A DNA stretch of 64,000 bases from Pyrenula massariospora (Eukaryota; Ascomycota; Eurotiomycetes; Pyrenulales; Pyrenulaceae). Shown one piece after another: positions 24,537 through 35,621 of this stretch (position 1 is its first letter; every line of letters begins with the position of its first letter). The notes beneath the pieces were generated by a model that was not told the DNA's origin, did not search any database, and saw only the letters and a program-made list of their open reading frames with translations. The stretch is from positions 496,001-560,000 of the forward strand of contig JAGFMI010000002.1 in assembly GCA_021030905.1 (NCBI GenBank). Direction: 5' to 3'. The position numbers and the translations under genes were made by a program.

Positions 24537-25571
24537 TCACATATACGGAATCTTAAAACATAACCTTTCATCCCCAAACCTAACGTCCAGATCCTCTTTC
24601 GGAATAATATGACACATTGTAGGTCTAATGTGCAGTATCGGACACTTGAGCTCCTCATCTGGTCGGGGATCCACAAGCCGCCAGCCAGAAGCCGATTTAC
24701 TCTTCATCAGATTTGCCTTTGCATAGCGCAGCATCGCTCTTGGCTGATCATCGACAAGCTCAACTGTGACGTACCAGAGCCGGCGCGACAAAAGCGGGTC
24801 ATTTATGTGCTGGGTACCTTGGCGGCTGATCATAGGCGCATGTTGAATCTCGAGGTTAGAATCCCATGCATCATCCTCAATGCATGCTGGCGGCCTCGCT
24901 TGGATCCTGTCAATTGGCCGGGAATTGTCCAGCCCGAAGAGACGTCTGCATGTAACATTATTACGGTGGAAAGCGGCGATAACTGGCCGATAGTCCGGAT
25001 TATGGATCGCCAGACATATATGTGGATCCGGGGTGGTTGTTTTTACTTTGTGTTCCTGTAACTGGGGGTTCTGAGGATTTCTATCGTTTGCATAGGCCCT
25101 CCACTCGTACTTCATAGCCACATCAAAGCTTCTGTCCCCTCGTGGGAACGGCGCGCCACGTGCTATGGACATGGCAGCCATGTCAAGCTCTAAGGATAAG
25201 GGGTCGGCATCTGTGAGAGCCTCAGCGTATGTAGCTACATTATAGCAGCGCGCAAAGAGATGATAGATGTCATTGCCCCAGATAAATACGCGAAATTCGG
25301 AATCCTCAAGTAAATCGTGTAGCTGCTCGAGCTCTTCAGAAGTGAACAGGTCGCGGAGTGGATCAAAGTATCGCATGATCTCGGTTTTTCCGAGCTGCTT
25401 CTCCATCCGAGTTGCGTACACGAGTTTGGCGGACTCCCATGCTGTCAGCTGTGCAAAAAGAAGCTCTCTGACAGGGTAGCAGGCGAGTATTCGCTGGAGC
25501 CCATGGCAGCCCATGGTGAGGAGTCGAGCAGATCGTCGCGAAGAAGATAAATTTACCTGCTTTCCGACCAC
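24537..25571 (-). CDS. Hypothetical protein with weak F-box-like N-terminus
   Basis: This is an uninterrupted frame of 344 residues with no family I can name. Residues about 26-56 (LLFAQLTAWESAKLVYATRM) resemble a degenerate F-box helix pair (L..L...D.AKL..A.R). The rest is a globular mix with acidic stretches and several Trp and Pro residues (for example RRLWYVTVELVDDQPRAML and WRLVDPRPDEELKCPILHIRP), giving a protein of plausible composition. No signal peptide or membrane segment is seen. A second Met (MGCHGLQR, residue 20) is an alternative start. Its position beside two F-box-like loci suggests a small neighbourhood of related fast-evolving genes. No function is claimed. Confidence 0.6.
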   Translation of the reverse strand: MVGKQVNLSSSRRSARLLTMGCHGLQRILACYPVRELLFAQLTAWESAKLVYATRMEKQLGKTEIMRYFDPLRDLFTSEELEQLHDLLEDSEFRVFIWGNDIYHLFARCYNVATYAEALTDADPLSLELDMAAMSIARGAPFPRGDRSFDVAMKYEWRAYANDRNPQNPQLQEHKVKTTTPDPHICLAIHNPDYRPVIAAFHRNNVTCRRLFGLDNSRPIDRIQARPPACIEDDAWDSNLEIQHAPMISRQGTQHINDPLLSRRLWYVTVELVDDQPRAMLRYAKANLMKSKSASGWRLVDPRPDEELKCPILHIRPTMCHIIPKEDLDVRFGDERLCFKIPYM

Positions 25572-26790
25572 TTGTGTCGTAAATGAATTTCTCGGATAAT
25601 GACTTTACTGAAGCTAAAGGCGGGCATTTCTGAAACTTGAAGTTTGTCAGAGCTGCCAGACCAACGTTGGGTGCCTGATCGAAAATTAGGTGCCACGACT
25701 GCTACCGCCCGACCTCGAATGTTCCCGTGAGATCATCTCCAGAGCCCAAGTCGGGGATGAACGATCCATTTCGGTTTTGTCTATGATTTTCGCGGCTTAA
25801 CTTATTTTGCAGCTGCTTTTCATAGATGTAATAATCCACCGCATGGTTGGGTTTACAGAGCTAAGCAGCCGTCAATATGAAAGCAGAATTAGCAGCGGAA
25901 ATCCGAAGCAAGGGCCATTGACCCTAACGTTTAAACCTCGAAAGCTCACCTACAAGCTTTAACCGATTGACCATTTCCATCGCTGAATTGAACTGTCCGA
26001 GGTCAAGCACCTTGTGGGGTAGACCGTCTACGCTGCGAGATGTTTTACCAGAAATAGGCAGTAGCAAATTCCAATGTTTCCTCTTCCAAGGATGGTGGTG
26101 AGATCTATCTATGCCTACATTCTTGCCTTCAGCTAGCCATGGCTCTCCATTACTTGCCACCATTTGTTGCACTTATCGTTGCGTACGATGCTTCATTTGT
26201 CTCGCGGTATATTGGCCTTGCGGCTTAGAGATGATTGTTCTTGTTGTAAGTGACGTGCCTCCCTCTCCGAGGGGTAAGACATCGAGTGTCAAAGACAGCT
26301 ATTTCGGTCGGGAAGTAAGGGAGTCAAAAAAAGGCGGATGCAGGAAGAAATGGAAGGGGAAAAGGACGACTGGGGAATAGTAACAAAGTTAGTACCTTAC
26401 TACGCACTTTGCTTTTTGGAGAAAACGGCATACTGCGAAGCGCGATGCTTCCGGCCGACTCTTACTCAAGACAGCCCGAATTGCAACAGAAATCTACAGT
26501 CTGTCCATAGTCCATGCTTCGGGAGATGGGAGATTTCATGGTCGAAAGCATCAGGAACCAGTCAGAGACGACTGTTTGATCGATTCTCGACACTCAAGAG
26601 CACGCTGGGAAGCAAAGACCAATATTTCCAGCTGCGCAATGGAGATCTTCCACTATTTAAGAATTTACTCATGAATGGTCTCAAATTGTGGTTGTAAGAA
26701 TTCGTTGGACATAAGCTTCAATTCACGTACCGGTACGTACCTTTTAGTTCAACAAAATTCCACCAATAAGCCCGCGGCCCTGTGACATCA
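25572..26790. other. Intergenic, no supported gene
   Basis: 1.2 kb with short ORFs only (82 codons on - at 25924-26172, 119 codons on + at 26338-26697). No domain, signal peptide or splice-linked extension supports them. It should contain the promoter of the minus-strand hypothetical gene at its left end. Confidence 0.4.
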
Positions 26791-27833
26791 CTACCCTAAC
26801 AACTCTTTTGATGAGTACAGGCTGGCTTTGAGTTTGTATTCATTTCCAGACTTCAAGTCAAGGTAGGTCCATGCATCGCACTTGTAGTATATGCCTCTAC
26901 CCTCAGAAGAAAGCAGGTCAAGCTCTTTCAATTTCAGCAAGACTCGCTTGACATCAGCCATGTTGTCGAAATCTTCGGTGTAGACACAGATCAGTCTGGT
27001 CTCCCCCGATCCGTCGTCTGTGGCTACTTTAGCACCGCATCCAAGATCTCCGTCGACCGTAGTACGGACTATCGGGCCCCAAAGTTCGTCTACCTTCTCG
27101 GAACTGGGAAAGAACATCCATTTGCCGCAGGTGAGTCCTTTGGTTTTCGCAAGATTTTTGAGTTGGCGTTCGAGATCGGTCCTCTGAGGATTCAACTTTT
27201 TGGTTATTGCAGCGGCTTTTAGTTCTGGAAATTGTTCTTCAAATTGTGTCTTTTGTCGCTGGTATTGTGCCAGAAATGTCGTGGCCTCCTCCTTAAACCC
27301 AGCAACATCCTCTTTCAAGATACGAGTCTTCCTGTACGGATTCTCTACACGAAGCCATGGCCCAACATCAGAAATGCTCGTGGTGGATGGAGGTAGGCGT
27401 GAGAGAAAGTGGGATGATGATTCGGAGAGTTGTTTGGCGTATAGTATTCCTTCATAGCGATTGTATGGAAGACCATCCATATCAGCACGCGTATCATGGG
27501 TGTCTTTGAGCGAGTCTGCTTCGATCGATGCTGGCCGCTTCGAACTAATGCTGTCTTTGGGCATCACAAAGTCAGCGGCCTTTTGTTGACGATTGCGGGC
27601 GGCAATGACTTGTGGAGATGTTTCATGTCGATTCCAGTAGAGGGAAGGATCAAATTCTGCCGCTGCCTGTTCATATTCAAGTTTTGTACTTTCGTCACCT
27701 GAAGCGAGTCAGGCTTGATGATAGCACGCTCTTCGCAGGTTTCTAAACCCCTATTCTTACCGTAGAAGCTCGAGTCGTCAGAGAAGACTTCGTCGGCTTG
27801 CCTTCCAAACAATCCGTGGCTTTCGCTACCCAT
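26791..27833 (-). CDS. DUF1917 (UPF0696/C11orf68-like) protein
   Basis: This is a 326-residue protein of the DUF1917 family, whose biochemical role is not established. Exon 1 is 27833-27761, beginning MGSESHGLFGRQADEVFSDD. The intron 27699-27760 (GTAAGA...TTCAG) has phase 1. Exon 2 is 27698-26791 and opens GDESTKLEYEQAAAEFDPSLYW. The C-terminal half carries the family-like LTCGKWMFFPSSEKVDELW and CVYTEDFDNMADVKRVLLKL, then IYYKCDAWTYLDLKSGNEY. A frame opening at 27567 in exon 2 would miss the acidic N-terminus and the Trp-containing segment, so the spliced start is preferred. The gene is divergent from Dph7, with 556 bases between the starts. Confidence 0.8.
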
Positions 27834-28389
27834 GATTCATGATATAGCCTAGTATTCGCATTTTGGCATTTCACGCCTACACGCCAATCTGTAGAACGCT
27901 GTGACCGTGAAACCAAGGATGCTCAATAAAGGATGGAAAAGGAAACTGTGCCGGGAAGCCACTCAATGCCTGTAGACGGCGCTCCAACTAGACTGTTCCA
28001 TCTTACGTACTTCCACCTGACATGCGACCTAAAAGAATCTATTGTTTACCACCGGAGTCTCGGCAAAGGTCCTCCTTCGAACCCTAACGAAATCTTCAAT
28101 GTGCTACAAGCCGCTGTCTTTGCAGTCGATATCATGTTTCATGGCAAAGTGCTCTCTGGTCGACGATTTCCTTTAGCAACTAATCTCTACTGTCGCGCGT
28201 ATCTCCGAATAGTTGTTTGAAGAGGTCAGGCTCTGTTGCATAGGCAGCGAAAACGGTTCCGTGAAGAAAGAAAGAACGAGACTGTGATTCCCAATTTTTG
28301 TGCGGTCTCTCGCGACATAGTCATTGCATAGCTTGGACTATGGGAACGTCGTGTTGGCCAAGAATTTCAGGACTTTCTTTTCCGCTATC
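27834..28389. other. Divergent promoter region DUF1917/DPH7
   Basis: This is a bidirectional intergenic region. A 95-codon ORF on + (27933-28220) has no recognisable features and is not annotated as a gene. Confidence 0.4.
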
Positions 28390-29756
28390 ATGGACGAGGC
28401 AGCGTCTTCTTTTATCTCTAAGGTGTCAAGTCTTTCTTCCATGGACCTAGAAAAGCCTCCCAGCTGCATCGAGTTCTGTCCATCGACCAACGAGTACCTC
28501 GTGATTGGGACGTATCTTCTTACCGAGGTATCGAACTCATGTCAGCAAATCTCTGAAGACATACCAGATACTCCATCTAGTTTGGATCCGACCGCTGTCA
28601 CACAGAGCAGATCTGGAAGCCTTATCCTAATGAAAATAGACCCTGCTACTGGAGCTGGGTGAGTGGTTACAGCCTTTACCAGAGCCATCGTATTGATCGA
28701 AGATCCAGAATAGCATGTTCGACTAGTGATCTTGACTGTGCTGTTTTCGACCTTCATTTTCATCCTAAATTACATAGTCTCCTCGCAATTACGACCAGCT
28801 CAGGGCAGGTTGGTTTCTTTACGTTGCAGAAGAATCCTATGGCCCTAAAATTTGAGAGCTGGCTTCAGGTTCACAACGACCAAAGTGTGATGGTTACATC
28901 CATGACCTGGGGTCCTTCTATCCCCAAGGTCGGCAGAGATCCACATGACCTTACCTTTGCCGTAACCTACAGCGATGGTGGTGTTAGCGTTTACAGCATC
29001 GAGACACACGGTGAAAAGCCGACAACCTCGTCTAGATATCTTCAGCTAAGCTCACACAGCGAAGAAGCGTGGTGTGCTGCTTTTTCTCTCCGTAGTCATC
29101 TTGTCTTTACGGGCGGCGACGACATGGTTTTCGCTGCCTTTGATTACGACTCTCCTGATAGCTGGGGTTCTACATTGGAGGTCGGAAGAGTGTGGTCCGA
29201 TTCACGCACTCACAGTGCCGGTGTCACCTCCATCTTACCGTTTGAAATGTCCTCCGATTGTCTTGACCATCATGTCGTGATGACAGGGAGCTATGATGAG
29301 TTTGTCAGGATCTACACGATTGATGATGGCTTCAAAAGGAGAATAGAAGCAGAAGAACATCTTGGCGGAGGAGTTTGGAGGCTAAAGCAGATCGCCGAGA
29401 CCTGGTGTGATGGGCCAACGTCCGCCTTTTCTGGAGCCCGTTGCAACGCGCTGATCCTAGCTAGCTGTATGCACGCTGGCGTCCGGATCTTACATGTTAT
29501 GCGCCTCTGCCCGAAGGCCTGCAGTCACCGGTCATGTGTATGGACTATTGATGTAGTTGCCAAATTCGAAGAGCACGAGAGTATGAATTACGCGAGTGAT
29601 GTGAGGGTCATCAACGGCAGGCCGCTAATAGTCTCAACAAGCTTCTACGACCGCTTGCTTTGCGTGTGGCGGTTGGACAAGTGGTCGATGGGTCCAAACG
29701 GGCGCAAGGCTATTCGAACTTTGACGAATCTTGAGAATGCGAATGGTGGGGTATAA
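28390..29756 (+). CDS. dph7: Diphthine methylesterase Dph7 (WD40)
   Basis: This is the WD40 enzyme that demethylates methylated diphthine before the final amidation of diphthamide on elongation factor 2. There are two exons: 28390-28658 and 28709-29756 (438 residues). The donor is GTGAGT. The preferred acceptor is CAG at 28708; an AAG at 28702 is six bases upstream and also in frame, and would add two residues. WD-like blades are visible, including AVTYSDGGVSVYSIE, FTGGDDMVFAAFDYD and MTGSYDEFVRIYTID. They are followed by the family-specific LGGGVWRLK and by ESMNYASDV and STSFYDRLLCVWR near the C-terminus. The length and these motifs match the Dph7/Rrt2 family. The protein should act in the cytosol with the other Dph enzymes. 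Confidence 0.88.
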
Positions 29757-30428
29757 ACCTGACGCGCTTCGGAACCGCCCTCTAGTGCATTGTCTAGAAG
29801 ACTCAAAGGCTACAGCAATCGTGGGACACAACCGATATGCCCAAGATCACCATATGTAGAGACCCATTCATGATGTGGCAAAATAGAAGTGAAGTCGCTT
29901 CGAAAGTACCTGCTATACCAAGAGAAGGCAACATGAGATATGCTGCCCAATGGTACGAGCCCGGGTTCGCAATTCGTAAACGCGCGGATGACTGAGGTTG
30001 ACTCAGATAGGATCGTACCTCGAAGTAGCCATCAAAGACGACAATGACGAGGCGCAGCATCCTCCCGTCAAACGAGATCGAGCCTTCGATAGCCTGGCAT
30101 TAGAGTTCTTTTGCTGCGGAGAACAAGCGTTGGACTGCGACGCGGTAGCGATGTTTTGGGTAGTAGATACGTAAGAGGCAAGACGAAGAGCACCAGGCGC
30201 CGAGAACTCGGCGATGCTCTACAATGTCAGTAACCCAAGATTCGCACTCAGTTAGAGCTACGGATGGTATTTAAGACTCTCGCCAGCCAAAGTACAATTT
30301 TGAAACTTACAGAAAAGATCCATCTATTAAAAAGTCACGCCCTCTTTGCAAAACTGAGCACTGTTGTGGTCTATCGTGCGTACGCCGAATCACTTGATCA
30401 CTTAGTCACAACGCCGGTTGAGTTCGAC
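29757..30428. other. Intergenic DPH7 to MDR oxidoreductase
   Basis: 672 bases. The last 165 bases (from the ATG at 30264) are open in the same frame as the downstream oxidoreductase and could encode an alternative N-terminal extension. Otherwise no gene is seen. Confidence 0.45.
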
Positions 30429-31373
30429 ATGAAGGCGATCCAAGCAGTCAAGCAGAATGGAGAAACGACCATTCACCTTACTGAGCTTCCCAAACCTCAA
30501 GCGAGCAAAGGCAGCGTCCTAGTAAAAGTCTATGCCGCCGCGATTCAGCCAAGCGATCTCATGAATGCCAGAGGTAAATTTCCCACCACAACGTTTCCTC
30601 GAGTCCCTGGCAGAGATTATGCTGGAGTAATTGAAGAAGGTCCTCCAAGCCTACGCGGCAAAGAAGTATACGGTACCAGTGGTCCAGATTTCAGCTTCAC
30701 TAGCGATGGAGCGCACGCCGAATACTGTGTTGTAAAAGAGGACGCATTGGCGGTAAAGCCAAAGTCGCTGTCGTTCAAACAAGCTGCTGCAGTGGGAACG
30801 AGCTACACCACAGCCGGCCTGGTCTTAGACAGGGTTCAAGCGAAGCCAGGCGATGTGGTGCTCGTCCTCGGATCTACAGGGAGTGTAGGATCTGCCGCAG
30901 CTGCCCTGGCGAAGGCCAGGGGTTGTCGTGTACTGGCTGCATCTCGACGAGATGGGACGGATGTCAACGTTGTCAAGGACCCCAGTTTATCCGCCGCAAA
31001 GGACCTCACGAATGGGAATGGACCAGACGTGGTCGTTGATACCGTCGGAGACGTCAAGCTAATCAGGGCGGCGCTTGATATCATGAATATGGGAGGTCGT
31101 ATTGGTTTTATCACTGCTCCGCGAACTGGTAGTACAGAGACAACTGTCGACATATTGAGCTTATATCGCCGAAATATCGAAATGATTGGAACGAACTCTT
31201 TGACTGTGGCGGCTTCCAGGATGGCCCAGAAGATGCAAGAAATGTCGGCGCTCTTCGACTCTGGGAAATTGGAAGCTCCAGTGACGGATAGAATGAAGAC
31301 GATCACGTTAGGCGAGGCTGCAGATTTGTACGCGGGGAAAATTGACATTGCACATCCATTGATAGAGATATGA
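30429..31373 (+). CDS. MDR-family quinone oxidoreductase / zinc-less alcohol dehydrogenase-like
   Basis: This is an NADPH-type medium-chain dehydrogenase of 314 residues without introns. The start MKAIQAVKQNG is where family members normally begin. Visible features are the GroES-like N-terminal domain (VPGRDYAGVIEEG), the catalytic-domain segment AAAVGTSYTTAGL, the nucleotide-binding loop LGSTGSVGSAAAALAKARG (about residues 140-160), and DVVVDTVGD. Structural zinc cysteines are absent, which fits the quinone oxidoreductase branch rather than zinc alcohol dehydrogenases. An upstream ATG at 30264 gives 55 more in-frame residues rich in Lys, Leu, Ser and His with few acidic residues, resembling a mitochondrial presequence. 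The substrate cannot be assigned. Confidence 0.85.
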   Translation: MKAIQAVKQNGETTIHLTELPKPQASKGSVLVKVYAAAIQPSDLMNARGKFPTTTFPRVPGRDYAGVIEEGPPSLRGKEVYGTSGPDFSFTSDGAHAEYCVVKEDALAVKPKSLSFKQAAAVGTSYTTAGLVLDRVQAKPGDVVLVLGSTGSVGSAAAALAKARGCRVLAASRRDGTDVNVVKDPSLSAAKDLTNGNGPDVVVDTVGDVKLIRAALDIMNMGGRIGFITAPRTGSTETTVDILSLYRRNIEMIGTNSLTVAASRMAQKMQEMSALFDSGKLEAPVTDRMKTITLGEAADLYAGKIDIAHPLIEI

Positions 31374-31636
31374 ACAAATGATACGTAAGTAAGTGGAGGA
31401 AGAATTTGAGCGGATCATGGTGAAATAAACCAGCTTTTTTTTCCTGGTTCTTTGAAGGCGTCGCTTCCGTTAACGCCGTGATTTGCTGCAATTTTAGAAT
31501 TTCGGTCCCCATGGTATCTTCTTGCACTTTGAGAACTCCGCCACCAACGCCGACTGTGTAAATAAATCGAAGCAAGTCAAATTGCTTCATGAATGATTAA
31601 ATGCTTCCAGGATCAGAAATGACCACCACACCCATG

Positions 31637-32686
31637 CTATGCACCAATGTACCAAATCTCTACGCCCATGACATCGAATTTTGCACCCTCTTCGCTCAGT
31701 GGTTCATTTCCGAAAGTTGGACAACTTTCGCTGACACCCTTATCAAGAGAGTCGTCAAGCCAGAGCCCATAGTGACCGTCCCCGCCGCCGACGCTAAGAA
31801 ATCCATTTTCACAGAAGATCATAAAGTCATTGACTCCGCTATATGGGAATGCTTTGAATCGGATACGGTCAGGAGTGCTGGTCCCACTTCTAGCGGCAGA
31901 CTCGCTTGAAACATCCAAGAGGTCCACGTTCATGGGCTTCCTCTCCCCGCGAACAGTAGTAAATCTTTGGAGGTTGGTGGTGTCAGCACTAGGCGGTGGT
32001 GGAAGGCCGGCCAGATCTAGCAGATCCTCAGATGGTGGAGGCGCAGTACTTGTAAGAGGCATTATTGGCAAGACTGGTAGAGTAGATAGGACACTGGCTC
32101 TCCAAAGAAAGCATTCTCCTGTCCCATAATAATGCGCCGAAGGTTTAGGTGGATCAGTCATGTAGGCCCCAAAGATGGCACTATTGTTTGGCGAGCCATC
32201 TTTGACGACCAATACGTAGCCAGCGCGCTGGCTCCTATGAGAAATCTCTTGACAAGATTGATAGAGTGTTGAGAGTGATGCCCCGTCCCGATCTAGAGAG
32301 TACACAAGCTTCCAGTCGTCGACCAACTGCAATCTCGAGGGTATAAGAAGGCGAATTTCTTCGGCGAGGGAGCGACTAAGAAGCGGAGTAGAAGAAAGAC
32401 GCGTGTGTTTGAGAGTGAGAGGGGTGAGAGGCGGGGGTTGAAAAGGAGAGCCTGTTCTACGCGGTGGAGTGTACAGGCCAGAGGCATAAGGACTCGCGGA
32501 CGGCGCGCTGAGAAGCTTGGAGACAGGCTGAGACGGTGGTTCTGTCAGGCGGCGGTAGAGACCAGACATCACATGAGCGACAGGGTAAGAAAGGTAGGAG
32601 GCAGCTGACTGATTGGAAGGGAGCGGCGGGGGGGATTGATGGTTTGGCGATGGAGGTGGAGGATCGCGCTGCTTGGGAGACTCCAT
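31637..32686 (-). CDS. oxr1: TLDc-domain oxidation resistance protein (Oxr1)
   Basis: This is a TLDc protein of the Oxr1 family, linked to oxidative stress resistance; in yeast it regulates V-ATPase disassembly. It is 349 residues in one exon. The first 90 residues are Pro/Ser-rich and disordered. The TLDc domain starts around SLAEEIRLLIPSRLQL and continues WKLVYSLDRDGASLSTLY, AGYVLVVKDG....IFGAYM, GTGECFLW, then a Pro-rich insertion, VNDFMIFCENGFLSVGGGDGHYGLWLDD and the terminal FDVMGVEIWYIGA. All the core TLDc strands are present. It is divergent from Vid27, with 385 bases between the starts, so a shared promoter is likely. Confidence 0.9.
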   Translation of the reverse strand: MESPKQRDPPPPSPNHQSPPPLPSNQSAASYLSYPVAHVMSGLYRRLTEPPSQPVSKLLSAPSASPYASGLYTPPRRTGSPFQPPPLTPLTLKHTRLSSTPLLSRSLAEEIRLLIPSRLQLVDDWKLVYSLDRDGASLSTLYQSCQEISHRSQRAGYVLVVKDGSPNNSAIFGAYMTDPPKPSAHYYGTGECFLWRASVLSTLPVLPIMPLTSTAPPPSEDLLDLAGLPPPPSADTTNLQRFTTVRGERKPMNVDLLDVSSESAARSGTSTPDRIRFKAFPYSGVNDFMIFCENGFLSVGGGDGHYGLWLDDSLDKGVSESCPTFGNEPLSEEGAKFDVMGVEIWYIGA

Positions 32687-33071
32687 GATGGAGAAAGAGG
32701 CTGGTCGTTACGGAGGGGGCACAAGGGAGGGTATAGGGGATTCATGCGGACAAGTTGACGGTGCTGAAGGGATGTATGTACCTGCGGTTTCACGTTCAGG
32801 GTCGCCCACGCAAACGGAACAATTTCCCCAGCCTTACAGCCTGGTCCACGCGCAAGGCTGAAGCTTAACCGCTGCGTCATAGGCACACGCTCTATTTCAC
32901 CCGCCGCCAACAAGAAACAAGGCGAAGCGATCACCGCTGCACAGGATCCTAGGCTCCACCTGTCTGCCTGACCGGGCGACGGCGACGAAGATAAAGAGAC
33001 TCGCTCATTCGCTTCTCGCCGCACCCGCATCATCTCCCACTTTGTGCATTCGTCTGATTTGGAGAGTAAAC
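32687..33071. promoter_or_regulatory. Divergent promoter OXR1/VID27
   Basis: This 385-base intergenic region between two head-to-head starts should hold both promoters. No specific factor site can be named with confidence. Confidence 0.4.
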
Positions 33072-35621
33072 ATGTTTATGCTCAGGAATGGTAAGGCCGA
33101 GAGGCCGCTGAGGAAGCGGCAATTGAAGGGCCGCATTAGTTTCGCTAACATGGCACAGTCAGCAAGTACCTGTTCGGCGACGGGTCCAAAGAGTCCATCA
33201 TTGAGATTCCTCAAGGCCAACTCTACATCGTTCGACCCCTATCGCCTAAAGGCTATTCAGAGCTTATCTTCAAAGATGCAGCAGCATCGATACGGCGAAC
33301 TGGCCAAGAGTTTCAATATCAGTTAGTGGTGCAGCGGGCGGTTGAAGAAGGAGAAGAGGAACTGGCGGAGGAGGTTGACGAGGAGGGCACAATTGACCGC
33401 CTAGGCGGCGACAAAGACGAGAAGACATTTTTGCTGGACCAGAGCCTACATTTTCGCTCGGAACTCCGCGAAGGTGGTGAAAAGATTTTGGCCTGGAGAG
33501 ACCTAAGTGGGGATCCTGGTGATCTCTACGAATTCGTATGTGAGGCGGCAGTGCAGCCAGATAAGGTTGCAACGTTCGAGCTTGCAGCCGTGCAGTGTCA
33601 ATATGAGCGCAAGTACCGGAGAAGCGCCCAAAAAGCTACGGAGGCAGAGCTCAAGGAGTTTTCGTTTGACGAAGAGGAGGCCATCCCTTCTGCGAGCCCT
33701 CTCTCAAGCCCAACCTCAAAACCAGTTGACTTGGATCCTACGTCCGAAGAATCTGCGGCACACATGGCGAAAGAAATCACATCTCAGAAGACAAAAGGCA
33801 AGACGAGCATTCCAGCTCCAAAAGGAAGCGCCATATTGAATGCTCCAGAAGTTACGACGCCTCCGCAAACCGGAGAAACTCTTGCTAAAGAAATTGCCGA
33901 ACTACACCTTTTCGACTTCGATAGTCAGACCTTTATACTCCAGGATCCGAAAGTGACTGCTCATGTCATGGAAGTGGGAACATGGGCCTATTGGATGCAA
34001 ATTTCTGGCCAGGATAAAGAATGGCTGGGTCAGCCTGTCATTGCTGATATCAATCCTGTCTTCAATTTTGAATACCTGTCCTTCATCTTCAATCATTACA
34101 CTGCAGATGGCTCTGCATATTCCTGGCTTTTGAGGTTCTCAGATCAACATCAGGAAGAGCGATTCCAGCAAGGCTTGATGCAAGCGCTATGGGAACAACT
34201 GAATGAAACGAAATGGGCCAAAGTCAAAGACCAGGAACGAGACTACGTCTTGGATGCATTCAACGACTTGACTATGGAAGACATTCCAGAGGAAGAAGCC
34301 AATGAGGGAGACGAAGATGCTTATGACGAAGATGAGGAGGACGCGAGCAAGAACGACGACGGGCAGAGAAGTGAGCACTACGACACGGACGAGTCTGAAG
34401 ATGACGTGGTCACGCAAGAAAAAGACGGCAATGTCAACTCTCAGCTCGCTGTTGGTTACAAGCATGACCGATCATTTGTAATTCGAGGCTCTAAAATTGG
34501 GGTGTTCAAGCAGACTCCTCACAATAACCTAGAGTTCTCTACCAATATCTCTAAGGTCGAAACGCCTAAAGGAAGGCTCTTCTCTCCGAAAAAAGTCATG
34601 CTTCATGCGGAGGACACCAATATGATCTTGCAAGACGAGGCGAACCCTAACTCGGTCTTTCGTATGGATCTTGAGTATGGCAAGATTGTTGATGAGTGGA
34701 AAGTGCATGACGACATTCCTGTTAACACCTTTGCTCCCGAGACTGTAAGCTATTTAACGCTATGTGATTTGCACTAATACTGATATTTAATAGAAATTCT
34801 CTCAAACGACTTCGGCACAGCCTTTCCTTGGGTTATCGAAGAACGCTCTCTATCGCATTGACCCGCGGCTGAGTGGCAATAAACTTGTCGACACTGACCT
34901 CAAGCAGTACGTCTCCAAGAACGACTTCTCAGCCGCCGCCACTACTGCAAACGGCCACATTGCTGTTGCATCCAATAAGGGCGACATCCGTCTGTTTGAC
35001 CGCTTAGGCGTCAATGCAAAGACCCACATTCCTGCTCTCGGCGAGCCGATTGTCGGACTCGACGTCAGTGCTGACGGTCGATGGGTTCTTGGTACATGCC
35101 GTACTTACCTTCTTTTAATCGATGCTGTGCAAAAGAGTGGCAGAAATGAAGGTAAATTAGGGTTTGAAAAGAGCTTCGCGAAAGACAGCAAGCCTCAGCC
35201 AAGACGGCTCGGTCTATCACCAAACCATGTCGCACAGCTCCAGCACGAAACAAAGGCCCCATTGTGTTTTACTCCGGCACGGTTCAATACTGGTATCGAC
35301 GATAAGGAAACCAGCATCATTACTGCCACCGGCCCTTACATCATAACATGGAACTTGAAAAAAGTGCTTTCAAATCACAAAGATCAATACGCAATTCGCC
35401 GTTACGAGGAAGAGGTGAAAGCCGACAATTTCAAATTCGGAAGTGACAAGAACGTCATTGTTGCTCTACCTAACGAAGTCAACATGATTGAGAAGAAGAG
35501 CCTGAAGAAACCCACGCGCGAAAGCATTGCAGGTCCTGCGTCCCGCTTAAGCACACCGCGCAGAAGTGGCGGGAGGGCGAGTGGCTTTGGACGGAATGAA
35601 ATTGTCAACAGCCCATACTAG
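33072..35621 (+). CDS. vid27: Vid27 (vacuolar import and degradation protein 27)
   Basis: Vid27 is a conserved fungal cytoplasmic protein associated with vacuolar import and degradation of gluconeogenic enzymes. Three exons give 810 residues: 33072-33090 (19 bases, coding MFMLRN), 33159-34744 and 34794-35621. Introns are 33091-33158 (GTAAGG, branch GCTAAC) and 34745-34793 (GTAAGC). The mini-exon is supported because the start then reads MFMLRNVSKYLFGDGSKESI, matching the family. Visible parts are the N-terminal domain ending IRRTGQEFQYQLVVQRA, an acidic middle region (about residues 390-430), and the C-terminal beta-propeller-like domain (LYRIDPRLSGNKLVD, ASNKGDIRLFDRLGVNAKT, PIVGLDVSADGRWVL, TGPYIITWNLKKV). 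Ends with a basic Ser/Gly-rich tail. Confidence 0.92.

Noticed and set aside
27933-28220. 95-codon ORF in the DUF1917/DPH7 divergent promoter
   Set aside because: It lies between two head-to-head starts and has no family features.
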